Translations under genes and position numbers: made by a program | In this document: piece after piece, positions 1 to 8,364 of the stretch | How positions within the stretch are numbered: position 1 is the stretch's first letter | Layout: every line of letters begins with the position of its first letter | DNA from: Alphaproteobacteria bacterium | GTDB taxonomy: Bacteria; Pseudomonadota; Alphaproteobacteria; Rickettsiales; RI-342 | Direction: 5' to 3' | NCBI GenBank assembly: GCA_020851915.1 | Contig: JADZBT010000002.1 | Coordinates: 1-10,645 of the forward strand | Length of the DNA stretch: 10,645 nt | The notes under the pieces: generated by a model | The model's input: only the letters and a program-made list of their open reading frames with translations | The model's database searches: none | What the model was told of the DNA's origin: nothing

Positions 1-283
1 GAAGCGCCGTCCGGTGGCGATCATCCCCATCGGTACGGACAGTGCGGCGATGAAGCTCGCGCAGCAGCTCCGCGCGGCGGGACATTATATCGAACTGGGA
101 TACAGCGGGAACCTCAAGAAGCGCATGAACCGCGCCGATAAGCTGGGTGCGGTAGCGGTAGTGATATTGGGCGAAGATGAGCTGGCGCGCGGCGTCGCGA
201 CGCTCAAAGACCTTGACAGCGGCGAGCAGAAGGAAGTATCCCTCGCCGCCGTTGAAGATGCGCTGGAAGGGTACAAGAAATAG
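1..283 (+). CDS. hisS: Histidyl-tRNA synthetase, C-terminal end (partial)
   Basis: The frame is open from the window edge (first full codon at base 2, reading KRRPVAIIPIG) to a TAG at 281-283, so this is the last ~94 codons of a longer gene. It matches the anticodon-binding domain of class II HisRS: VAIIPIG (first strand), a helix around AMKLAQQLRAAG, then the family hallmark LKKRMNRADKLGAVAVVILGEDE, followed by GVATLKDLDSGEQKEV. This domain recognises the tRNA-His anticodon; the catalytic core lies outside the window. The GTG at 14 is an internal Val codon, not a start. prfA follows 111 bp downstream on the same strand, and a two-hairpin palindrome fills that gap. The hisS-prfA-prmC order is common in alphaproteobacteria. 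Identification is from recognised family motifs, not a search. Confidence 0.93.
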   Translation, partial: KRRPVAIIPIGTDSAAMKLAQQLRAAGHYIELGYSGNLKKRMNRADKLGAVAVVILGEDELARGVATLKDLDSGEQKEVSLAAVEDALEGYKK

Positions 284-290
284 AAATTGT

Positions 291-368
291 CATCCCGGCG
301 AAGGCCGGGATCTCATGCTTCAGAGTGAGAAATTATTGCAACATAAGATACCGGCCTACGCCGGTATG
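291..368. repeat. Two-hairpin inverted-repeat element between hisS and prfA
   Basis: Two 8-bp perfect stems lie here. ATCCCGGC (292-299) pairs with GCCGGGAT (304-311) over a GAAG loop. ATACCGGC (348-355) pairs with GCCGGTAT (360-367) over a CTAC loop. The 23-nt arms 291-313 and 346-368 are also imperfect inverted repeats of each other (20 of 23 positions agree by eye), so the whole ~78 bp can fold as two hairpins or as one long cruciform around an AT-rich centre. It starts just after the hisS stop and ends 26 bp before prfA. There is no T-run after either stem, so a classical intrinsic terminator is unlikely. It resembles the CCCGGCGAAGGCCGGG class of small dispersed palindromes seen between genes in many proteobacteria; that family link is from memory. 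Confidence 0.75.
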
Positions 369-394
369 GCAGTGAAAAATGTAGATTTAGAAAT

Positions 395-1465
395 ATGAGT
401 TTCGAAGAAAAACTGGATTCGCTGCTGGTACGCTATAAATCGCTGGAGGACAGGCTCTCCGGCGGTGGCGTGAAGTCGGACGAGTACGCGAAGATCTCCA
501 AGGAGTATGCCGATATGGGCCCGGTGGTGGCGCGTATCCTGGCGCTCAAGGAGGTGCATCAGGAGATTGCCGACGCGGAGGAGATGCTCAAGGACGCACA
601 GGGCGACGCCGAGATGCGCGCCATGGCGGAAGAGGAGCTCCACGCGCTGAAAGCCGAGCTTCCGGAGCTGGAAAAACAGGTGAAGCTGGCGCTGATCCCC
701 AAGGACGCCGACGATGAGCGTAACGCGATTCTGGAAGTGCGCGCCGGTGCGGGCGGCGATGAGGCTGGCCTGTTCGCAGCGCAACTGTTCCGCATGTATC
801 AGCGTTATTCGGAGATTAAGGGCTGGAAATTCGAGATCATGTCGATCTCCGATACCGGTATCGGCGGCTATAAGGAAGCCACCGCGACCATCAGCGGGCG
901 CGGCGTGTTCGCCAAGCTGAAATATGAGTCCGGGGTGCATCGCGTGCAGCGCGTTCCCGTTACCGAATCGGGCGGACGTATCCATACCTCCACCGCGACC
1001 GTTGCCGTATTGCCGGAGGTGGAAGAGGTGGACATCCAGATTCAGGAAAAAGACCTGCGTATCGATATTTTTCGGTCCAGCGGCCCCGGCGGGCAGTCGG
1101 TGAACACTACGGACAGCGCCGTACGCATCGTGCACATCCCGACGGGCGTCACCGTGCAGCAGCAGGACGAAAAATCGCAGCACAAGAACCGCGCCAAGGC
1201 GATGAAGGTGCTCCGTGCGCGGTTGTATGACATCGAGCGCGAGAAGAAGGATGCGGAGCGATCGGCGAACCGTAAGGGGCAGGTGGGAACCGGCGAGCGA
1301 TCGGAGCGCATCCGCACCTATAACTATCCGCAATCGCGCGTGACGGATCACCGTATTTCCCTGACGCTTCATAATCTTGATGCGGTGCTGGACGGCGGTG
1401 CGCTCGATGATTTCATCGACCCTCTCACGGCCGAGGATCAGGCGGAGAAGCTCGCGGAGCTGTAG
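395..1465 (+). CDS. prfA: Peptide chain release factor 1 (RF1)
   Basis: RF1 recognises UAA and UAG in the ribosomal A site and triggers release of the finished protein. The 356-residue length is typical. An N-terminal acidic helical domain (~1-105) is followed by the codon-recognition domain with the PxT tripeptide as PVT (188-190, in HRVQRVPVTESGGRIHTST). Next come the catalytic GGQ loop (232-234, in SSGPGGQSVNTTDSAVRI) and the basic segment DEKSQHKNRAKAMKVLRARL (~258-277). PxT rather than SPF, and the full length, separate it from RF2 and from short ArfB-like factors. ATG at 395 gives the family N-terminus MSFEEKLDSLL; no strong Shine-Dalgarno sequence precedes it (the upstream bases are A/T-rich). 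The next gene, prmC, encodes the enzyme that methylates the glutamine of this GGQ (Gln234 here), so the pair is functionally linked. A 92-bp spacer with a long hairpin separates them. Confidence 0.97.
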   Translation: MSFEEKLDSLLVRYKSLEDRLSGGGVKSDEYAKISKEYADMGPVVARILALKEVHQEIADAEEMLKDAQGDAEMRAMAEEELHALKAELPELEKQVKLALIPKDADDERNAILEVRAGAGGDEAGLFAAQLFRMYQRYSEIKGWKFEIMSISDTGIGGYKEATATISGRGVFAKLKYESGVHRVQRVPVTESGGRIHTSTATVAVLPEVEEVDIQIQEKDLRIDIFRSSGPGGQSVNTTDSAVRIVHIPTGVTVQQQDEKSQHKNRAKAMKVLRARLYDIEREKKDAERSANRKGQVGTGERSERIRTYNYPQSRVTDHRISLTLHNLDAVLDGGALDDFIDPLTAEDQAEKLAEL

Positions 1466-1474
1466 AAATAGAGT

Positions 1475-1533
1475 CTAGTGGCCAGAGTCCAGAGTCGTGG
1501 ATACTCCACTCGACTCCGGACTCTGACCACTAA
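1475..1533. repeat. Long imperfect hairpin between prfA and prmC
   Basis: The 23-nt arm at 1475-1497 can pair with 1511-1533. Twenty of 23 positions pair; mismatches are at 1475/1533, 1482/1526 and 1491/1517. Inside the loop, TGGA (1498-1501) pairs with TCCA (1505-1508), extending the stem. The outer motif CTAGTGG (1475-1481) has a second exact complement, CCACTAG, at 1534-1540, so two registers are possible. The element fills most of the 92-bp spacer and ends ~18 bp before the prmC start. No T-run follows it, so it does not look like a standard intrinsic terminator. It could be a dispersed palindromic repeat, an RNA-processing site, or an mRNA structure that modulates prmC expression; the sequence alone does not decide. 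Confidence 0.7.
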
Positions 1534-1557
1534 CCACTAGAAATCACTGTACATGAT

Positions 1558-2427
1558 ATGGCAAATGGTCTAACACGAGGTCAGGCATTGACGGAGGCGG
1601 CCGCGCAGCTGAGTAGCGCGGGGTTAGAAACTGCCCGACTGGACGCCCGCCTGTTGCTGGGATATGCGACGGGAATCACGCAGGAGGCCCTGATAGGCTA
1701 CCCCGAGCGTGCGGTGGATGGCGATGCCTTAGCACGTTACCGAACCTATATCGAACGCCGCGCTCGGCATGAGCCGCTGGCGTATGTTACGGGGGAAAAA
1801 GAGTTCTGGGGTCTGACGCTTGGCGTCACGGCCCACACGCTCATCCCGAGGCCGGATAGCGAAACGCTGGTTGCAGTGGTGCTGGATGCATTGCCGGACA
1901 GGAACGCGCCATGGCGTATCCTCGATCTCGGCACGGGCAGCGGATGTCTGCTGCTGGCGCTGCTGAAAGAGTTACCAAATGCGCGCGGCGTCGGGGTGGA
2001 TATTGACCCCAGCGCGGTGACGCAGGCGGCGCGGAATGCACAGGTATTGGGCATGGAATCACGCAGCCATTGGCATGTCGGCTGCTGGGCGGAGGGGGTG
2101 TCCGGGCCGTTCGATATTGTGATAAGCAACCCGCCTTATATCCCGGCGGCAGCGATTACGGCGCTCGCGCCAGAGGTAGCGGAGTACGAACCGCATCTGG
2201 CGCTTGATGGCGGTGTGGACGGCCTCATCTGCTACCGGCAGATTACGGCGGAACTGGATGGATTGCTCGCGCCCGGCGGCATTGCCGCGTTTGAGTTCGG
2301 CATCGGGCAGGGTGCGGCGGTGAGGGATATAGGCATTCATGCCGGTCTGCGCTTTGTAACAAGCGCTCATGATCTGGCGGGAATAGAACGATGTGTAGTG
2401 TTTAGCACCAATGTGCGGAAAGCGTAG
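1558..2427 (+). CDS. prmC: Release factor glutamine N5-methyltransferase PrmC (HemK)
   Basis: PrmC uses S-adenosylmethionine to methylate the side-chain amide of the GGQ glutamine in RF1 and RF2, which speeds peptide release. The 289-residue length fits the family. A small N-terminal helical domain (~1-90) includes EPLAYVTGEKEFWGL (72-86), then PRPDSETL (98-105). The Rossmann methyltransferase fold follows: SAM-binding motif ILDLGTGSGC (121-130), acidic VDID (147-150), and the catalytic NPPY (191-194, in DIVISNPPYIP) that holds the target amide. The family segment EPHLALDGGVDGL (211-223) is present. ATG at 1558 gives MANGLTRGQALTEA; I see no clear Shine-Dalgarno, and a nearby ATG at 1553 is out of frame. 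It lies downstream of its likely substrate gene prfA. Its final codons form one arm of a hairpin spanning the stop. Confidence 0.96.
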   Translation: MANGLTRGQALTEAAAQLSSAGLETARLDARLLLGYATGITQEALIGYPERAVDGDALARYRTYIERRARHEPLAYVTGEKEFWGLTLGVTAHTLIPRPDSETLVAVVLDALPDRNAPWRILDLGTGSGCLLLALLKELPNARGVGVDIDPSAVTQAARNAQVLGMESRSHWHVGCWAEGVSGPFDIVISNPPYIPAAAITALAPEVAEYEPHLALDGGVDGLICYRQITAELDGLLAPGGIAAFEFGIGQGAAVRDIGIHAGLRFVTSAHDLAGIERCVVFSTNVRKA

Positions 2428-2437
2428 CGCACATTGG
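2408..2437. repeat. Hairpin spanning the prmC stop codon
   Basis: CCAATGTGCG (2408-2417) is the exact complement of CGCACATTGG (2428-2437), with a 10-nt loop holding the last codons and TAG of prmC. The stem is not followed by a T-run (CAAGTGCGAC follows), so it is better viewed as a 3'-end or intercistronic RNA structure than as a rho-independent terminator. Confidence 0.55.
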
Positions 2438-2454
2438 CAAGTGCGACGGCGCGT

Positions 2455-2470
2455 CGCCGCTTATGCGGCG
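2455..2470. repeat. Short GC hairpin upstream of the DUF4167 gene
   Basis: CGCCGC (2455-2460) pairs exactly with GCGGCG (2465-2470) over a TTAT loop. It lies 15 bp before the Shine-Dalgarno of the next gene. The following bases (TAACGCAAAACAACG) are A-rich rather than T-rich on the + strand, so it is a weak terminator candidate. It may stabilise or separate the prmC and DUF4167 messages. Confidence 0.45.
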
Positions 2471-2484
2471 TAACGCAAAACAAC

Positions 2485-2492
2485 GAGAAGGA
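2485..2492 (+). promoter_or_regulatory. Shine-Dalgarno site deciding the DUF4167 start
   Basis: GAGAAGGA at 2485-2492 sits 6 nt before the ATG at 2499. A competing ATG at 2495 opens a frame that ends after five codons (ATG AAT GAC ACG AGA TAA), and an in-frame ATG at 2523 has no comparable ribosome site. This favours 2499. Confidence 0.7.
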
Positions 2493-2498
2493 TAATGA

Positions 2499-3014
2499 AT
2501 GACACGAGATAATAATAACAATATGCGTAGACGCCCCAATAACGGCGGGCGCAGCAACAATAACAACGGCGGGCGCAGCGGCGGCGGTGGCGGTATGAAT
2601 CGCCGTCCACGCCATGGCGGCGGTGGGCATTACCGCAGCGGCGGCGGAGAAGTGAACGTCAAGCAACTGACGCAGGCACGCGAAAAATACGTGACGCTGG
2701 CGCGCGAGGCACTGTCCGCCAATGAGAAGATCGACGCAGAATATTACTACCAGCATGTGGAACATTATTCGCGCATGCTGAAGGAGCTGGGCGAGCAGGT
2801 AGGCGAGCAGCGTCAGGAACAGCGCAGCGACGCCCCCGTCGATGACGGTCAGGGCAACCGCGCTTCCGGCGCGGAGAATCCTGCGCCGGAGCAGAGCCAG
2901 CAGCCCTATCGCCGCCATGCCCCCCAGCGCACTCAGGAAGCCGCAGAGGAATCCGTCCCCGCACCCGTGGCGGCAGCAGAGAACACCGAAGATACGGCGT
3001 CGGTTATCTCCTAG
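2499..3014 (+). CDS. DUF4167 domain protein (Asn/Gly/Arg-rich, possible RNA binding)
   Basis: The protein has 171 residues. The first ~50 are low complexity and basic (NNNNMRRRPNNGGRSNNNN, then RSGGGGG and RPRHGGGGHYRSGGG). A compact conserved region follows at about 52-100, VNVKQLTQAREKYVTLAREA and IDAEYYYQHVEHYSRML, which I recognise as the DUF4167 signature of alphaproteobacterial proteins. The C-terminal third is Gln/Glu/Ala/Pro-rich and probably disordered. There is no signal peptide or membrane segment, so it is likely cytoplasmic. Function is unknown. The Arg/Gly/Asn-rich N-terminus and its place after two translation-termination genes suggest, as inference only, binding to RNA or ribosomes. 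It is on the short side for this family as I know it. The TAG at 3012-3014 is followed by a composite palindrome and a convergent gene. Confidence 0.88.
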   Translation: MTRDNNNNMRRRPNNGGRSNNNNGGRSGGGGGMNRRPRHGGGGHYRSGGGEVNVKQLTQAREKYVTLAREALSANEKIDAEYYYQHVEHYSRMLKELGEQVGEQRQEQRSDAPVDDGQGNRASGAENPAPEQSQQPYRRHAPQRTQEAAEESVPAPVAAAENTEDTASVIS

Positions 3015-3050
3015 GGCTTAGGGCATTGGGGGGCGCTGCATACGCACCCG

Positions 3051-3174
3051 CAGGCCCCTCACCCGTCTTCGCTCCTTCGGAGCTTCGCCGAGGCAAGCCC
3101 CGACCCTCTCCCTATGGGAGAGGGAGGAAGAGGCCCCTTCTCCCATAGGGAGAAGGCGGGGGATGAGGGGCCTG
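3051..3174. repeat. Composite palindromic repeat, copy A (convergent junction)
   Basis: The terminal inverted repeats are CAGGCCCCTCACCC (3051-3064) and GGATGAGGGGCCTG (3161-3174), complementary at 13 of 14 positions. Inside are three perfect hairpins: GCTCC-TTC-GGAGC (3071-3083), CCCTCTCCC-TAT-GGGAGAGGG (3104-3124) and CCTTCTCCC-ATA-GGGAGAAGG (3136-3156). A second copy with the same ends and the same core hairpin order lies at 6762-6876. Homology seems to run slightly past the ends (CTATCGG follows both). It fills most of the 179-bp gap between the convergent DUF4167 and DUF3108 genes, so it may act as a two-way transcription end, although no T-run is present. It looks like a non-autonomous dispersed intergenic element. 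Confidence 0.85.
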
Positions 3175-3193
3175 ATCTATCGGTGTAAATGCT

Positions 3194-4069
3194 CTACTGC
3201 TTCTTCGCCAGTTCCAGGCATTCCTCGAACAGGCGGCATTCCTTGCGGAACATCGCGGAGGCCGTGCCCATCATAGCCGTTCCCTCGACCTGCAACGGGA
3301 TCAATCGGTCGTCGTCGCTGATATAAATATCCACGCGCGGATTCTCACCTGCCAAGCGCTTCATCTCGTTGTTGGTATAGCCCGCCACGGGGGATTGCTC
3401 GTACACGATGTGGATCACGTCACGGCGGCGTTCTTTCACCTCGATGATGTCCTTCCCGACGATCTCGAAATTCACATCCGACAGCCTGCGGCCATCGAAC
3501 ATCCGCATCGTGAATTTTTTTGTGCCGGCGTCCAGCAGCGCGCGCAGCTTCTGTCGCACCACCAGCGCCAGCGTGATGGGGTCCGGCGCGCCGTCGCGCT
3601 GTTCCGGCGGTACGGCAGGGCGCTTCTGGCGATTTTCAGGAGGATTGTAGTCTTCCTTCACGATGCGCGCGTCGCCCTCATAATCCAGCACGATTTTGCG
3701 TCCGCCACCCTTGCGGCGATGGTAATAGGTATCGTAATGCGTGGGCCGGTATGCCCCTTTTTCCCTCGTGCCATGGATGCTGGTATCGCTCCAGAAGCGG
3801 CTGATGGTGCGTACCATGTCCTGCGTTTCGATGACCGCGCGCGCCTCGTATTTGCCCTCGGTCTCGGTGACGCCGATGATGATGTCCCCCGCATAGAGGC
3901 CGCTCCAGTAAAACTTATACCAGAGGTTTGCGGTCAGTGGCGCGGTGGCAGGGGGCGATTCCGTTTTGACGGCAGTCAAGGTAGGGGCCGCTTCGGTGCT
4001 GTAGGCTGCGGGTGATGCCCAGGTCAGGGCGAGAAAGAACACCCAAAAGAGGCTATATTTCATATTCAT
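3194..4069 (-). CDS. DUF3108 domain protein, exported
   Basis: With the start I prefer (ATG at 4069) the protein has 291 residues. It begins MNMKYSLFWVFFLALTWASPAAYSTEA, a good Sec signal peptide (basic Lys, hydrophobic core, Ala-rich cleavage region near 20-27). The mature part carries the DUF3108 pattern: YKFYWSGLYAGDIIIGV (~51-67), a sheet-rich region with YDTYYHRRKGGGRKIVLDYE, DPITLALVVRQKL, then FDGRRLSDVNFEIV, ending in DRLIPLQVEGTAMMGTASAMF and two cysteines (CRLFEEC). Family function is unknown; an envelope or periplasmic location is inferred from the signal. A longer in-frame reading from 4237 adds 56 residues, but it would run through the clpB promoter and 33 codons of clpB and bury the signal peptide, so I reject it. 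M3 (4063) is an alternative start. The gene is divergent from clpB and convergent with the DUF4167 gene. Confidence 0.85.
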   Translation of the reverse strand: MNMKYSLFWVFFLALTWASPAAYSTEAAPTLTAVKTESPPATAPLTANLWYKFYWSGLYAGDIIIGVTETEGKYEARAVIETQDMVRTISRFWSDTSIHGTREKGAYRPTHYDTYYHRRKGGGRKIVLDYEGDARIVKEDYNPPENRQKRPAVPPEQRDGAPDPITLALVVRQKLRALLDAGTKKFTMRMFDGRRLSDVNFEIVGKDIIEVKERRRDVIHIVYEQSPVAGYTNNEMKRLAGENPRVDIYISDDDRLIPLQVEGTAMMGTASAMFRKECRLFEECLELAKKQ

Positions 4070-4080
4070 GGAGCGCCATG

Positions 4081-4108
4081 CTTGTATTTTGCCGTACCGC
4101 CCCCATAT
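4081..4108 (+). promoter_or_regulatory. Heat-shock (sigma-32/RpoH-type) promoter of clpB
   Basis: A -35 element CTTGTAT (4081-4087) and a -10 element CCCCATAT (4101-4108) are separated by 13 nt. The E. coli sigma-32 consensus is CTTGAAA, 11-16 nt, CCCCATnT, so the match is 5 of 7 and all 7 defined bases. Transcription would start near 4115, giving a short leader before the ribosome site AAAAGGA (4125-4131) and the clpB ATG at 4139. clpB is a classic RpoH target, so position and identity agree. The site lies in the 69-bp divergent gap with the DUF3108 gene. No CIRCE inverted repeat is present. Confidence 0.85.
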
Positions 4109-4138
4109 TAGTAGCAGGAGCAATAAAAGGATAGAGCC

Positions 4139-6727
<2,589 letters not shown>

Positions 6728-6761
6728 TCGCCGCGCGTTCGGTGGGGGTATACGGAGACAG

Positions 6762-6876
6762 CAGGCCCCTCACCCTACCCCTCTCCCCACGGGAGAGGGA
6801 AGCCGCCGTTGCACGGCGGCGAGGAGAAAGCAAGATCCCCCTCTCCCATAGGGAGAGGGCCGGGGTGAGGGGCCTG
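6762..6876. repeat. Composite palindromic repeat, copy B (convergent junction)
   Basis: The terminal inverted repeats CAGGCCCCTCACCC (6762-6775) and GGGTGAGGGGCCTG (6863-6876) are exact complements over 14 bp. Internal perfect hairpins are CCCTCTCCC-CAC-GGGAGAGGG (6779-6799), GCCGCCGT-TGC-ACGGCGGC (6802-6820) and CCCTCTCCC-ATA-GGGAGAGGG (6839-6859). It shares ends and the two CCCTCTCCC-type hairpins with copy A (3051-3174), while the middle segment and flanks of the first hairpin differ. It occupies most of the 174-bp gap between the convergent clpB and M23 peptidase genes. As with copy A, no T-run follows any stem. Confidence 0.87.
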
Positions 6877-6901
6877 CTCTATCGGGTAGAACGCTTAGGA
6901 A

Positions 6902-8254
6902 TCACTGTGCGGCGGACGCCAGATTCATCTTGCGCGCAGAGAGTTGTGCATAAGCGGCATCGAGCTGGTCGCGGTGCTGGCGGAAGCTGGCCAGTTCTTT
7001 CCCGCCCAGTTCCACGCTGGCCAGATTCTTGATGACCTTGGGATCCACCTGCGTGCTGTTTGCCAGTACTTCGTAATGCAGGTGCGGGCCGGTGGAGCGT
7101 CCGCTGGTTCCGACATAGCCGATGATGTCGCCCTGCTTCACGCTTTTTCCCTTACGCATGCCTTTGGCGAAGCGCTGCATGTGGGCATAGGCGGTGGAGT
7201 ATTTGGTGTTCGAGTGGCGGATACGCACGTAATTGCCATAGCCTCCGCGCTTGCCGACGAAATCGACCGTACCGTTACCTGCGGCGAATATCGGCGTGCC
7301 GGTGGCGGCGGCGAAGTCAAGGCCACGGTGCATCTTGGTGTAGCCGAGGATGGGGTGCTTCCGCAGGCCGTAGCCCGAGGAGATGCGCGCGCCGTTGATG
7401 GGGGTACGCATCAGCCCTTTGCGTACGCTGCGGCCGTCGGCGGTGTAATAGCTGGTCTCACCGTTATCGCGCGTGTAGCGGTAGATGGTGAGGTCGCGGT
7501 CGTCGAGTTTCAGTCCGGCATAGACGATGTCGCCGTCATAGACGTGATTTCCCGCCTCGTCGTAATATTGCTCATACAACACGTTGAACATATTGCCGGG
7601 CTGCATCTCGCGCTGGAAGTCCACGTCGTAGCTGTAGGCATCGATCATCTGCATGGCGAGCGCTGCCGGGATACCGGCGCTTGCGGTCGATTCCATCAGG
7701 CTCGACTCGATCCGCCCGGTGGCGAAGGACACCTTGCGCGTCAGCGGAATATCCGCCGATGCGGCATGGAACGTGCCGTCCGGCGCGCGCGTGACGCGCA
7801 CCTCGCGCTCCGGCTGGGGACGCAGCACCAGCTCAGAGAAAACGAGCTTTTTGCCGTCCGTATCGGGCACGCGATGCAGTTGCAGCGACTGACCGATCTT
7901 CAGGCTCTTGGGATTATACACTCCATGGAGAGCTTCCAGTGCGGCGTAGGCCTCGGCCTTATCCACGCCATGCTCGGCAAGCATATCGGCGAGTATGTCG
8001 CCTTTGCCGACCTCGATGGAAAGATGCTCCTCCTGCAACGGCACGGTCGGTTCCGGGGGAGTGGGAATCACTTCCGACAGGATCGAAGGTTCCGCTACAT
8101 CTGCAGCGTAGTAGTTTTTGGATCCTGCGGAAGAAAACAACAGCGGCAGAAACACGGTGACGCAAAGCAATCCGAGCGCGCACTGCATCAGGCGGATACG
8201 CAGGATCCTCAGCGACCAGCCGTAGAAAAAAATATCAAAAAGCGAAGGAGCCAT
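6902..8254 (-). CDS. Membrane-anchored M23 murein endopeptidase (MepM/YebA-like)
   Basis: The protein has 450 residues and the layout of E. coli MepM (440 residues). A short cytoplasmic start and one hydrophobic anchor (~24-42, QCALGLLCVTVFLPLLF) come first. A LysM/OapA-like segment (~78-127, VGKGDILADMLAEHGV to LKIGQSLQLH) follows, then a middle domain (~170-285), and finally the zinc peptidase domain (~286-400). The M23 residues are present: HxxxD in MHRGLDFA (His309, Asp313), YAH (His358), and HLH in GPHLHYEV (His391, His393). It probably cuts peptide cross-links in peptidoglycan on the periplasmic side during wall growth. ATG at 8254 is the first possible start, because an in-frame TGA lies three codons upstream. 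No strong Shine-Dalgarno is seen. A sigma-70-type promoter lies just upstream, so it need not depend on the cyclase gene. Convergent with clpB. Confidence 0.93.
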   Translation of the reverse strand: MAPSLFDIFFYGWSLRILRIRLMQCALGLLCVTVFLPLLFSSAGSKNYYAADVAEPSILSEVIPTPPEPTVPLQEEHLSIEVGKGDILADMLAEHGVDKAEAYAALEALHGVYNPKSLKIGQSLQLHRVPDTDGKKLVFSELVLRPQPEREVRVTRAPDGTFHAASADIPLTRKVSFATGRIESSLMESTASAGIPAALAMQMIDAYSYDVDFQREMQPGNMFNVLYEQYYDEAGNHVYDGDIVYAGLKLDDRDLTIYRYTRDNGETSYYTADGRSVRKGLMRTPINGARISSGYGLRKHPILGYTKMHRGLDFAAATGTPIFAAGNGTVDFVGKRGGYGNYVRIRHSNTKYSTAYAHMQRFAKGMRKGKSVKQGDIIGYVGTSGRSTGPHLHYEVLANSTQVDPKVIKNLASVELGGKELASFRQHRDQLDAAYAQLSARKMNLASAAQ

Positions 8255-8297
8255 GCGGCGTCACCAGCCCTGTTGTAATACCAGCCTATGCGGTCGT

Positions 8298-8326
8298 ACT
8301 ATAGACGAACTACTATATGCTGTAAA
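8298..8326 (-). promoter_or_regulatory. Sigma-70-type promoter of the M23 peptidase gene
   Basis: Read on the - strand, a -35 TTTACA (8326-8321) and a -10 TATAGT (8303-8298) are 17 bp apart, each matching the TTGACA/TATAAT consensus at 5 of 6 positions. Transcription would start near 8291, about 37 nt before the ATG at 8254. A second TATAGT lies at 8317-8312, but without a good -35. It sits in the 110-bp gap after the cyclase gene, where I see no clear terminator, so read-through from the cyclase gene also remains possible. Confidence 0.65.
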
Positions 8327-8364
8327 ACAATTACTGCATCGGCGCTGTACGGTTGTTCAGCAAA

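Noticed and set aside
291..368. Spaced palindromes considered as a small CRISPR array
   Set aside because: There are only two units, in inverted rather than direct orientation, with no further repeats and no cas genes in the window.
956..964. RF1 codon-recognition tripeptide is PVT rather than the E. coli PAT
   Set aside because: The middle position is variable in RF1 proteins and PVT is a known form. It does not suggest changed stop-codon reading.
356..1372. Long open frame on the - strand opposite prfA (338 codons)
   Set aside because: It is wholly antisense to a clear RF1 gene and shows no recognisable domain. Its His/Leu/Arg-rich composition is what GC-biased third positions produce in a shadow frame.
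3104..3156. CCCTCTCCC-type hairpins considered as intrinsic terminators
   Set aside because: The stems are strong, but no run of T follows on either strand, and the same modules recur at 6779-6859 as part of a repeat. A termination role is possible but not shown.
6944..8278. 444-codon + strand open frame opposite the M23 peptidase
   Set aside because: It runs antisense to a gene with a complete M23 active site and has no recognisable domain. It also crosses the start of the peptidase gene. Shadow frame.
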